A stretch of 64,000 nucleotides of DNA from Selaginella moellendorffii (lineage: Eukaryota; Streptophyta; Lycopodiopsida; Selaginellales; Selaginellaceae): contig NW_003314264.1 of NCBI RefSeq assembly GCF_000143415.4, positions 2,577,444-2,641,443 of the forward strand. Direction: 5' to 3'. Of this stretch, positions 10,600-19,700 are shown one piece after another; the first letter of the stretch is position 1; every line of letters begins with the position of its first letter. The position numbers and the translations under genes were made by a program. The notes beneath the pieces were generated by a model. The model did no database searches and was not told the DNA's origin. It saw nothing but the letters and a program-made list of their open reading frames with translations.

Positions 10600-11860
10600 C
10601 CCAGCCGCCGAGCCGGTCGTATCCTCATTTCCAACGGACTCAACGTGTGCCCAATCGTCTGACTACGTGCCGTTGGAACCTCCCTACACCGCCCCTACTG
10701 CCTGTTCGGTCATGTCCACTTTGCCAACGGAGGCACCAGCTGAAATGGCGTGTGATCACACGCCATCGGAACCACCCCATGCCATTGTTGAGCCAGTTGT
10801 ACCAGAGTCTACAGCTGAAATGGCATGTGCCCACACGCCATCGGATGCGATTGACCCCACATTGCAAAGGAGAGTATTTCCGCCCTTCACCTTTCCTCGA
10901 CCAAAACCCTCTCAACGACCATCGGGAGCACCATTCGCTAATATTGTAGATGGTAAAATTGACTCACCATTTTTTATGCTGACGCATTTCATTTCAGAGT
11001 CACGGCAAAGGTACTGTATCGTTTTTGATCTGAACGGTGTCCTTTTCTCCCATGAGCGTGGCTCGTCCTCGAATGTCACTGCACCCTCCAAAGCCTGCGG
11101 TCGCAAGTTGGTCAAAAGAGACAGATTCACATTAATCACACGAGAGAAACTGCAGGATCTAATAATGACCATGCGACACTTAAAACAGAGGGCCGGGTTC
11201 AATTTGCAATTGGGAGTTTGGACATCCATGATGCGCCACAATGCATTAACGTTGCTACAGATGATGCACGATCAGACGCGAGTAATATTACCATTTGACT
11301 TTCTCCTAACGCAGGAGGATTGCTTGACTATGGTCCATGTGAGGGGTAGCAAGCCCATCTTTGTCAAGCCAGAGGCTGTAGTGATGAACCGGACTGCTAG
11401 GTCAAGTGAAATCCTCATCATCGATGACTCGCCGATTAAAACTGCAGCGAACATGCACACATATGCAGTGCACCCCATCTCTTGCAATATGGAAACTAGG
11501 GAGAAGAAACCGTATGTTCTGGGGGACCTTGCAAAACGGCTTGGAGCGATGGTGATAGAGAACCGGCCAGTCCAAGAGGTGGCTGCAGAAATCAACCAAA
11601 TGGCAGATGGAACGATATATCAGAAGCCATTTGATCGGACAGACACCAGTCATCATTTATGGCATGTATATTGTCTAGCCAAACACTATCCGCATCTCCA
11701 TAATCTGCTCAACTAAATGGGTTCTTCGACCACTGAACATGAGCGTGGACGTATTAGAGAAGAGATGGCATTACTATTGGGTTTAAATCCTGATAGTGTG
11801 GAGAGTGATGAAATTCCAAGATTATTGTATAGGCGTTGGAGGCAAAAAATAACAGTCTGA
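10600..11860 (+). pseudogene. FCP1/SCP-type HAD phosphatase-like domain
   Basis: A Pro/Thr-rich linker (about 10600-10870) is followed by a phase-1 intron (10953-10997) and a HAD domain. Motif I reads IVFDLNGVL, a later block reads LGVWTSMMRHN, and motif IV reads ILIIDDSPIK followed by ANMHTYAVHP. This is the layout of plant NLI-interacting-factor/FCP1-like phosphatases, with DLNG in place of the usual DLDE/DxDxT, so phosphatase activity is uncertain. A TAA at 11714-11716 interrupts the frame; reading past it (CAA decay) adds about 47 residues (MGSSTTEHERGR...) to a TGA at 11858-11860. Two palindrome copies (10745-10766, 10820-10841) lie in frame in the linker and encode EMACDHTPS and EMACAHTPS. 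It is probably the C-terminal part of the same gene as the ParB-like exons; a separate gene is possible. Confidence 0.6.
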
Positions 11861-12747
11861 GATGGCATGTATTTATTTAAAAATGTAACTTATTATGGCA
11901 TGGGGTTCCATGCCATTGTATTAATATTAAAAGACAATTCTTTGAGAGGATTTGCATTATACTAGAAGTGTTACAGCATATTATTGGAAGTCTACGAAGT
12001 TGTTTTATTAATAAGGGGAAAGTAAAGATTGAATGGGGACTTGGGCTCCACCTAGACTTGGAGCAACTGAGCCAATATTAAAAGGATGGAAAAAAATTGG
12101 ACGACGATGACAAGGAGAAGAGAGAGGTGAAGCAGTGGCAGGGGGAGGAGAAGTGATTGAGTAGACATTTCCTTGTTTAAAATAAAATGGCATGTGCCTC
12201 AATGCAGTTGAATTTTGTTATATTTATATACTATATAAAGGTTTGGAAACCTTATTTTACAAGTGGGATAATGACAATTCCCACTTTAACGAAATAGAGC
12301 TTTTTGGACTTTTTGGGAGGTTATTTAGCCCAGTATTATTTAAACTTAAGAGCTTATATTTGATATTAAAGAGGTCTCAAGTTTGACTTTATTAATTGGC
12401 TAAAGGAATCACATCACATATTGAGATTGACATCTAGTGGTTTAATTTGATTTGACTGGGCTCAACTTAAGGATTGGGTTATAGCTCTCAGCTTTTGTTC
12501 ACAAGGGTGTGAACTAGCTGGGAAGCATAGTAGATTATAAGTAGCAAAGGAGAAAAATTCAAAGACTATCCATAAGAGTTTAAATATAAAAGGAAATATC
12601 TCAGGAATAAGAGTGCACCAAATCAGTTAAATATCTTGGGATATTTAGGGTTAAGTGTCATTGAGTTTGAATAGTACTGGGTTGGGTGACTTCCTAAAAA
12701 GTCCAAATTTAGAAGTTTACAAACAAGAGTAGTGCCCTCTACATTAT

Positions 12748-13714
12748 ATAAACAATTAAATTTTCCTTTTTACTTTAGTCACTTAACCACACCTTTGACT
12801 ATTTGAAAGAGTTTCATTTATAACATCCATAAGTTTTATTCCTAACTTAGGGACATGCTAACCCGTGAATAACATTTATGCCAGTTAATATTTGTAGTTG
12901 GTCCAAGTGCTCCATGTGTTTGATCCCATGATAAACACCCCAAAGGTACCACTGACATCGAAGTTTGTTATGCTAAGGCTATGTTCATCTAAGTCTATTA
13001 TGCTAAGGCTATGTTTAGCTATGTTTAGGCTAAGGTAGTCCAAGACCACCCATACCATAGTCTTATCTCTCCAAGACTATGCCATCTATCCATAAGTGGT
13101 CATATTAGAACCACACTTTAGCATCCTTAGAATGCTCAGAGATATGAAGAACACTCTTTCCCAATGTCCCTTCTTTAGTCCCCACCAAATCCCTTTCCAT
13201 CCACGGCTGTGCTCACTAACACTACCATTGGGTTAGGGCTTGAAGGCTTGATCACTAGGTCTTACTGACTTTTGGGACTTCTTCACCATGTGACTGTATT
13301 TTTAGTTATTACATAAGAGGATTGCTCTTTTTGTTTTCCACAGTTTAGGACTTTGGGACGACATTTCAAAACACCGTGGCCCTACACGAGCTTTGTGGGT
13401 ACTCTCCCCACTTTCCGCCCTTAAGTGCTTTGGCCATGTGGCTAGAGTAAGGTATTGGTGAGCCACATTAAGTATCCAAGTAGGTAGTGCCGTCCACACT
13501 TGGATTAGGAGCATTAACTATTCGATCTCCTAAAGGAGCCAAAACCAACTCTTGAACACTTTACATATTACCCCATTTGTCTGTTCGTGTTCACTTTAGC
13601 CTTGGATTCTTAAGTGGTTACATCATCACTCACTACATGGGTATAGCCTTCCTTGGTCACATTAACCTTTCTTGGCCAAATTAATTCCACTAGAGTCTTC
13701 CCTTTATTATCTTT
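12748..13714 (-). repeat. Older LTR copy R1, left part (split by the chromovirus)
   Basis: This aligns by eye along its whole length with 34831-35760 (for example the shared stretch from TTTAGTCACTTAACCACACC to CCACTAGAGT). The match resumes at 19316 after the inserted element, so the chromovirus at 13715-19315 jumped into a pre-existing LTR. Confidence 0.75.
13710..13714. other. Target-site duplication TCTTT (left)
   Basis: Identical five bases occur at 19316-19320, immediately outside the right LTR. Confidence 0.9.
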
Positions 13715-14101
13715 TGTCAAGACCCCCAACAAGATCAAGACTAGAAAATGCTAAAGACAAAGAGAAAAACTAGTGGAAACAAAAAAGAGGCCTTAGACTG
13801 GCGTTGATTCAGATTGTGGAGAAATGGAACAAGGCTAACCTATATATACTATAGGTTGATGAAACTCCACCACTCTTGGATTGAGGACGGCCTAAATATA
13901 GCTGAGGTCGAGGAGGCGCCACATCAATATCAGGAATGTGGCTCGAGACTCAGGAATCGGGAAGTGTCTTGAGAGTCAGGAAATAGGGAAGTGTCTCGAG
14001 AGTCAGGAATAGGGAAGTGTCTCGAGAATCAGGAATGTGGTCTGTAGGTCAGGAATCCGGCGAGAGTCAGGAATGTGGCAAGAATTGGGGGATTCCTGAC
14101 A
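13715..14101 (-). repeat. 3' LTR of the chromovirus (387 bp)
   Basis: Begins TGTCAAGACC and ends GATTCCTGACA on the plus strand. It is nearly identical to 18928-19315. It contains GTGTCTCGAGAGTCAGGAA-like short direct repeats. The element's purine-rich tract (sense GAGGAGGGGGTGC) adjoins it at 14102-14114. Confidence 0.93.
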
Positions 14102-14112
14102 GCACCCCCTCC

Positions 14113-17100
14113 TCAAGAACGAGTGGAACGAGGATGTGAATGAGAACGATGAGGAGGATGAGATGAGCGGCGAGGAATGGGAGAAGGAGAAAAAGAATGA
14201 GGACTGGGATGAATAGGATAGCGGCGGTGGAAGTCCTGAACAAGGTCAGGAGAATGAATTAGGTTATCTGCAGGTTCCCAAGTGCGTTCTTCAGGCCCGT
14301 AACCCTTCCAGTCGACCAGATAGTAGAGTTTAGACCGTGAAATCTTGGAATCAAGGATGTCCTAAACCTCGTACTTAGACCCATCCTCGAGCTGCACTGG
14401 TGGAGGTGGAAGAATGACCCGATTGGGAATAGGATTGGGAATATAAGACTCAAGAAGAGAGGAATGAAAAACGGGGTGAATTTGATATGAGGAGGGAAGT
14501 GCAAGGCGATAAGTGACAGGATTAATGATGGCAGTGATAGGGAAAGGACCGAGGCGTTTGAAATCAAGTTTTAGACAGGGCCTGGTGGTGGAGATATTTC
14601 GCCTAAGGAGCCAAACTTTATCCCCGATATTGTAAGGGGGACAATCCTGATGATGGACATTGGCAAATGTTTTGTGAGATTCCTGAGCATGATGGAGGTG
14701 GAAGGAGATGGAGTTGTGGATTTCTTGGAGGTTGGAGACAAATGCCTCAGAGCGGGGATTTGAATGAGAGGATTCGGATGGAGAAGGAAGTGAGAGATTG
14801 AATCGGGGATTTCGGCCAGAGTTTGCAAAGAAGGGGGAAATTCGAAGAGAGGAGTGAATAGAGTTGTTATAGGAAAACTCAGCAAGGGGAAGGATATCGA
14901 ACTAGTTATCCTGATGATAGTTGATGAAGCACCTCAAGAATTGTTCCAATGTCTGAATTGTTCGCTCGGACTACCCATCAGTTTGAGGATGATACGCCGA
15001 AGAGAGGTTGGCCTTCACTCCAAGCAGCTGCAAAAACTGTTGCCAGAAATGAGAGATGAACTGAGGCCCCCGATCCGAAACCACATCTGTAGGAATCCCA
15101 TGAAGTCGGAAAATTTCCCTGAATACCAGTTTTGCCATGTCCTCACCCGAAAACTCCTTGGTACATGGCAAGAAGTGCGCCATCTTTGTGAAGCGATCCA
15201 CCACGACTAAAATGCTGTTGAAGCCTCCAGAACTCGGAAGATCACTCAAGAAATCCATGGAGATGGATTCCTAAGGACCTGAAGGGACCGGAAGGGAACG
15301 AAGCAAACCTTAAGGAAGGTGGTGAGGTACCTTATTCCGGGCGCAAGTGTCACAGGAGGTAACAAAAGCTTTGATGTAGTCGTCCATGTGAGGCCACCAA
15401 AAGTCCCGTGCAACTAGCTCATAGGTTTTCGCAATGCCGAAGTGACCAGTAGTTGGGCTATCGTGGCACGCCATTAGGACCAACCTTCGAGCATCACCTT
15501 CAGGAACGTAAAACTGCTCCCCACGGTATAATAAGCCATCTAAGAACTCGAACTCGTCAAATCGTCGGCAGTCGGGAGTCACAGGGTGTCCAGCCTAAAG
15601 ATGGGGGAAAATGTCGCTGGCGAGATCATCGGATTGAAGATCGTTTCTGATGGCATCCATCAAGGAGGAGTCCTGAGGGGCCAGGGAAATTGCCATAACT
15701 TGAAGCCGATCAGGACCGAGGATAATTTGATCCTATTGATCGAAGGCAGGATTACCAGGCCTGAGACTGAGATAGGAGCGCCTTGAAAGAGCATCAGGAA
15801 GGCCTTGAAGCTTTCCAGGTCTGTACTTGATAACAAAGTCAAATCGACTCAGGAATTGTGCCCACCTTGCTTGACGACGGCTTAAAACTCGGGAAGTGGC
15901 AAAGTACTTGAGATTTTTGTGATCCATCCAGACTATTGTTTGATGGCCCGCCCCCTCCAAGAAAAGGCCCCACTCTCCAAAGGAATCCACGATGGCAAGA
16001 AGCTCCTTGTTGTGGATTTCGTAATTGATCTTTGTAGGCTGGAATTTCCGAGAATGGAAAGCGACCAGATGAAGTTCTTGATCCGCTCCGAGTTGAGACA
16101 GCACAGCACCGATAGCAAAGTCGGAGGCGTCAGCCTCGATGAAGAAAGGTTGTGAGGAATTAGCATGGATCAAAACAGGGGCAGAACTGAAGGCTGCCTT
16201 GAGTGTGTCGAAGGCGTGCTGGGCAGCAGTAGACCAAGAGAAGGGAACATCCTTGCGAGTGAGATGCGTGAGAGGAAGGACAATATCAGAGTAGTGATCA
16301 ATGAATTTGCGGTAGAAGTTGGCGAAGCCAAGGAAGACCTAAACGTCCGACATTGATTGTGGAGGCTCCTACTTGAGAATAGTCTTGACTTTGGCAGGAT
16401 CCATCGTGATACCCTCAGAAGTGACAATGTACCCAAGGAACTCCACAGACTGCTGATCGAAGGAACATTTCTCAAGCTTCGCATATAGGCCGTGTTCTCG
16501 CAGCTTCGCCAGCACCTTGCGTACATATTCATCATGCTCCTCCTGAGTTCTTGAGTAGATGAGGATGTCATCAAGGTAGACGATCACCATCTGATCAAGA
16601 AACTCCCGAAAGACGTCGTTCGCCATGTGTTGGAAAACTGTTGGAGCATTTGTCAAGCCAAATGGCATGACAGTGTACTCGAAGTGGCCATAGTGGGTTC
16701 GGAGCGCAGTCTTCCATTCATCACCAGGCCAGATCTGGATCAGGTTGTATGTGCCACGGAGGTCAATCTTGGTGAAGAAGCGGGCACCGCCGAGGCGTTC
16801 CAACAGGTCCGAGATCAGGGGCAGTGGATAATGGTTCCAAACAGTCACCTTGTTCAAACCTCGGTAATCGATGACTAGCCACAAACTCCCATCCTTCTTC
16901 TTGACAAAGAAGACAGGCACTCCAACTGGGGACTGCGAATGCTGAATGAACCCCGAGGCAAGGTTCTCATCCACGTACTCTTTGAGGGCCTTAAGCTCAG
17001 ACGGGGATAACCCGTAGATAGGCCCCCACGGAGGTGACACTCCTTCCTGTAAATCAATGGGACAGTCATAAGGCCGATGAGCAGGTAGTACACTAGCTTT

Positions 17101-17952
17101 TTTCTTGTCAAACACATCCCCAAAATCATGATACTTCTCAAGAAGACTGACAGGAAAAACATGCAAAGTAAAAAGGAAAATAGGTTCTTCATGAAGGAGT
17201 TCTTTCATAGTGATTGTGGAGATAGGAGGAGGTGTATGACTAAATGGAATGATAAGACGAGGATACTGTTCAGTGTAAGATGGAAGAGAGGAAAAAGAAG
17301 AGGGTGAAAACTTCGTAGAGTCAGGAACATAACCCCGATTTGAGTTTAGGGAACTTTTCCTGATTCGGACTCGATGAATAGCAGGGAAAGCCATGGGAGA
17401 TGGTGATGTGGGAGAGATGAGCTGTAAGTCCTTCCAACAAATCTGAGGTTGATGTAGTTGGAACCAAGGAAGACCGAGCACCACAGAGGAGGACTTGCTG
17501 TTGATGATGTTGAAGGCGATATCGGTGACGGTGGACCCAATGTGTACTCGAATAGGCAACGTTTCCCTAAGTCCAGAAGATGGAGACACAAAATGCCCGC
17601 CAATGCCTTCAACCCTCAGATCCCGTATGGTAGGAGAAAGAGGAACGTGATGTCGGGCAGCAAAGTCCGTGTCCATGAAGCAGGAAGTTGCACTCGAGTC
17701 CAGTAGCGCCAAAGCCTTGAGTCCTGATTGTCCAATGAAAGAAAGGAGACATAGGACGCGGAAGTTGCAGGAATTGGTGGTGGCTTTGATGAAAGGTGGT
17801 GAGGAGCTTGATAAGGAAGAAAAGTGATTTTTATTCGGGGAGTCCAAACAGACAGCTCCTACTCTGTTTGGACAGGGTTGTTTCCCGACTACAACAGAGG
17901 TGGACTTTGAGGCAGAGTGAACTCGAGCAGTCGGGGAGGCTTCTTGGGACAC
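14113..17952 (-). pseudogene. Chromovirus pol: protease, RT, RNase H, integrase, chromodomain
   Basis: One frame (first codon bases divisible by 3) runs from 17952 to a TGA at 14113-14115. In order: protease with ALLDSSATS (active site normally LDSGAT, so Gly is changed to Ser), RT with intact YLDD within VYLDDILIYS, RNase H with the IEADASDFAIGAVL motif, the HHCC zinc finger of integrase (HDSPTTGHFG then CDTCARNK), the integrase core (MDFLSDLPSSGGF, VSDRGPQF), and a C-terminal chromodomain (DILDSKI...LVDWKGYGPEE). Nine in-frame stops interrupt it: TAG at 16369, 16339, 15733, 15595, 15271, 14971, 14902 and 14362 and TAA at 15310 (plus-strand left ends). Each sits where Gln or Trp is usual. 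Expression would come by -1 frameshifting from gag. Confidence 0.92.
17842..17886 (-). promoter_or_regulatory. -1 ribosomal frameshift signal between gag and pol
   Basis: On the sense (minus) strand the heptamer GGGAAAC (17886-17880) is in gag phase as G GGA AAC. Six bases follow (AACCCT, 17879-17874), then a perfect 11-bp stem GTCCAAACAGA (17873-17863) / TCTGTTTGGAC (17852-17842) with a 10-base loop. A -1 slip here leaves the gag frame and enters exactly the frame that encodes protease-RT. The same heptamer is used by the sushi-derived mammalian gene PEG10. The gag frame has one TAG (17889-17891) just before the heptamer, plausibly a decayed CAG. Confidence 0.85.
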
Positions 17953-18836
17953 ACAGCTGCTTTGTGATTAGGATCAGCACAGTAGAGGCAAAGATTATGA
18001 GATATTCGACGTTGCTTCTCAGCAGGACTCAACTTCCCTCTAATGAGTCGGGGAGTACCAGAAATATCCATTGGGACCGGAGCAATAGGTTCAGGACTAT
18101 GCCCCGAAGACTCAAGCTGGGATTCTTGAGTCTGGGACGGAAAAACAGCGGTGCGGCGACTTTCCTGACGACGTTCAAAGAGACGATTGTCACATCGAAC
18201 AGCTTTGTTGATGGCGTCCGACAGGTCCTTGGGATCCTCCATGGTGAGCAACAAATCCTTGACACCGTTGTTGAGGCCGAAACGAAATTGGTCAATCAGG
18301 GCCCGCTCATCCCACTAAGTGTCCAAGGCAAGGAGCTAGAACTCTGCAGCGTAGATCGAGGCAGGATGAGACCCCTGAGAGAGACGTCTCATCTTTGTGG
18401 TAGCAGCCCGAACCCGATCCGTCTCGCCAAAACATGCTTCGAGCTTCTCTTTGAACAATTGAAGGTCCATCAACTCCAGAACCACGACCCCTTTCATGCT
18501 CTTCTCTAGAAGAGGAGAAAACCATGACAAAGTTGCACCCTCGAGCAACGTCCCAATCACGCCGATTTGAGACTCAGGAGTGGGGTACCGCCGATGTTGA
18601 AGTGCAAAGATCAGCTCCATTTGGTTCAAAAATCCACGAAGCTCCAAACGCTTGCCTGAAAATTTCGCCGGGAAACTCACCTTCGGTTCAGGAACTTTGC
18701 TGGATCCTTGAGCCGAAAGTGAAGCAAACTCCTGTTGCATGCGAAGAAGAGTCGCCTTCAGCTCGGTATTCTTAGACTGGATTTTTGCAAGGACTTCGGC
18801 AAAGAAATCAGGATGGCTTGGAGACTCCATTGGCAA
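17889..18836 (-). pseudogene. Chromovirus gag with CCHC zinc knuckle
   Basis: The frame opens at 18836 (MPMESPSHPDFF) about 75 bases downstream of the primer-binding site. It contains a capsid-like region (FPAKFSGKRLELRGFLNQ, GATLSWFSPLL) and a single zinc knuckle, CLYCADPNHKAAVC, near its end. TAG codons at 18336-18338, 18315-18317 and 17889-17891 break it. The flanking protein (ALIDQFRFGLN) is well conserved on both sides, so these are late nonsense changes. The pol frame is -1 relative to this frame. Confidence 0.88.
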
Positions 18837-18910
18837 GAAGAAAGAAAAGAAAGGGGGAAAAAGACAAAGGCAATCAAATAATCAAAACGAGCTAAAAGAA
18901 AAGCAAAAAA

Positions 18911-18925
18911 CACAATCTGAATCAA
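18911..18925 (-). promoter_or_regulatory. Self-complementary primer-binding site
   Basis: On the sense strand, two bases after the end of the 5' LTR, the sequence TTGATTCAGATTGTG is the exact complement of CACAATCTGAATCAA inside the same LTR (19032-19018). No match to the usual tRNA-Met site is seen. This is the Tf1 layout, in which the transcript's own 5' end primes reverse transcription. Confidence 0.8.
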
Positions 18926-18927
18926 AC

Positions 18928-19315
18928 TGTCCAAGACCCTCAACAAAATCAAGACTAGAAAATGCTAAAGACAAAGAGAAAAACTAGTGGAAACAAAGAA
19001 GAGGCCTTAGACTGGCGTTGATTCAGATTGTGGAGAAATGGAACAAGGCTAATCTATATATACTATAGGTTGATGAAGCTCCACCACTCTTGGATTGAGG
19101 ACGGCCTAAATATAGCTGAGGTCGAGGAGGCGCCACATCAATATCAGGAATGTGGCTCAAGACTTAGGAATCGGGAAGTGTCTTGAGAGTCAGGAAATAG
19201 GGAAGTGTCTCGAGAGTCAGGAATAGGAAAGTGTCTCGAAAATCAGGAATGTGGTCTGCAGGTCAGGAATCCGGCGAGAGTCAGGAATGTGGCAAGAATT
19301 GAGGGATTCCTGACA
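18928..19315 (-). repeat. 5' LTR of the chromovirus (388 bp)
   Basis: Begins TGTCCAAGACC and ends GATTCCTGACA on the plus strand. It contains the sense promoter (TATATATA at 19062-19055) and the predicted transcript start about 30 bases downstream. Confidence 0.93.
19018..19062 (-). promoter_or_regulatory. TATA box and predicted transcript 5' end in the LTR
   Basis: Sense-strand TATATATA starts at 19062. Thirty bases downstream (19032) begins CACAATCTGAATCAA, the 15-mer complementary to the primer-binding site. The spacing matches a normal TATA-to-start distance, which places the self-priming sequence at the RNA 5' end. Confidence 0.7.
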
Positions 19316-19700
19316 TCTTTTTGGAGCTCACCAAACCCTCTAGGGTCTAGGAAACAATTGCTTTAGACTTTCACCCTTGGATCGAACTTTGCCCTCAGTT
19401 TTGGTCTTGGTCTTAGTTTTGGTCTTAGTCCCTATCTCAAACTCCTTCTCGGACTCTATGTCAGATTCCTTCTCGAACTTTATTTTAAACTCCTTCTCAA
19501 GCTCTATCTTGGATTCCTTCTCAAACTCCTTCTTGGACTCCATCTCGGACTCCTTTTTGGACTCAATCCTGACACTTTCATATGTCACAACACTTGCCAT
19601 GTGTTAGTCCTTCTTATGTCCCTTTTTAGAGACTCATTCACCAATTGCTTCGTGCTCATTCCTCAAACACTTTGTTCAAAGTTTCACTTTGTGAGTATCT
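19316..19700 (-). repeat. Older LTR copy R1, right part, with Glu-Ser-Lys minisatellite
   Basis: Continues the LTR interrupted at 13714 and corresponds to 35760-36170. The tract 19385-19575 is built from GACTC(C/G)(T/A)TCTC-type units. On the minus strand it encodes a repetitive Glu/Ser/Lys/Phe peptide. Similarity to the other copies fades after about 19700. Confidence 0.7.

Larger units (their letters stand above)
236..12208. repeat. Dispersed 22-bp imperfect palindrome family
   Basis: Each copy has an 8-base left arm ATGGCRTG, a 6-base centre close to NGGCCN, and a right arm CAYGCCAT. Copies read directly from the sequence start at 447, 607, 753, 2095, 2152, 3753, 3823, 3921, 4533 (3-base insertion), 4608, 5465, 6290, 6367, 6427, 7701, 9188, 9322, 9511, 10745 (a perfect palindrome to 10766), 10820, 11895 and 12187, with half copies near 261 and 11862. 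The main variation is CG versus TG/CA inside the arms, which suggests an ancestor with one CpG per arm that has decayed. Copies lie in introns, in reading frames and in spacers. I saw none after 12.2 kb. Confidence 0.85.
11861..13714. other. Spacer and older LTR-derived sequence
   Basis: The last palindrome copy is at 12187-12208. From about 12290 the sequence is LTR wreckage: a segment near 12290-12340 matches 37390-37440 and 39620-39680, and 12353-12367 resembles a decayed tRNA-Met primer-binding site (TTTGATATTAAAGAG). From 12470 to 12740 it is the reverse complement of 37385-37645 and of 39605-39870. From about 12748 it is the older LTR copy. No gene is supported. Confidence 0.6.
13715..19315 (-). 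mobile_element. Complete Tcn1/sushi-like Ty3 chromovirus
   Basis: Both LTRs (13715-14101 and 18928-19315) start TG and end CA and are flanked by the direct repeat TCTTT (13710-13714 and 19316-19320). In sense order (right to left) it has the promoter in the right LTR, a primer-binding site at 18925-18911, gag with a CCHC zinc knuckle, protease, reverse transcriptase, RNase H, integrase, a chromodomain and a purine tract before the left LTR. The LTRs differ at about 11 sites, all transitions, plus one single-base indel. Protein motifs such as LSRRQARWAQFLSRF and YYLVDWKGYGPEERTWEP look like the fungal/fish Tf1-sushi and Tcn1 branch rather than the usual seed-plant chromoviruses. Tcn1-like elements are known from mosses and Selaginella. 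The element is inactive as read because of internal stops. Confidence 0.93.

Noticed and set aside
14362-18338. Reading the many TAG codons as recoded amber codons (suppression)
   Set aside because: Neighbouring host genes use TAG as a normal stop, the LTR differences show the same transition bias, and other stops in the second element are TGA and TAA. Methylation decay is simpler.
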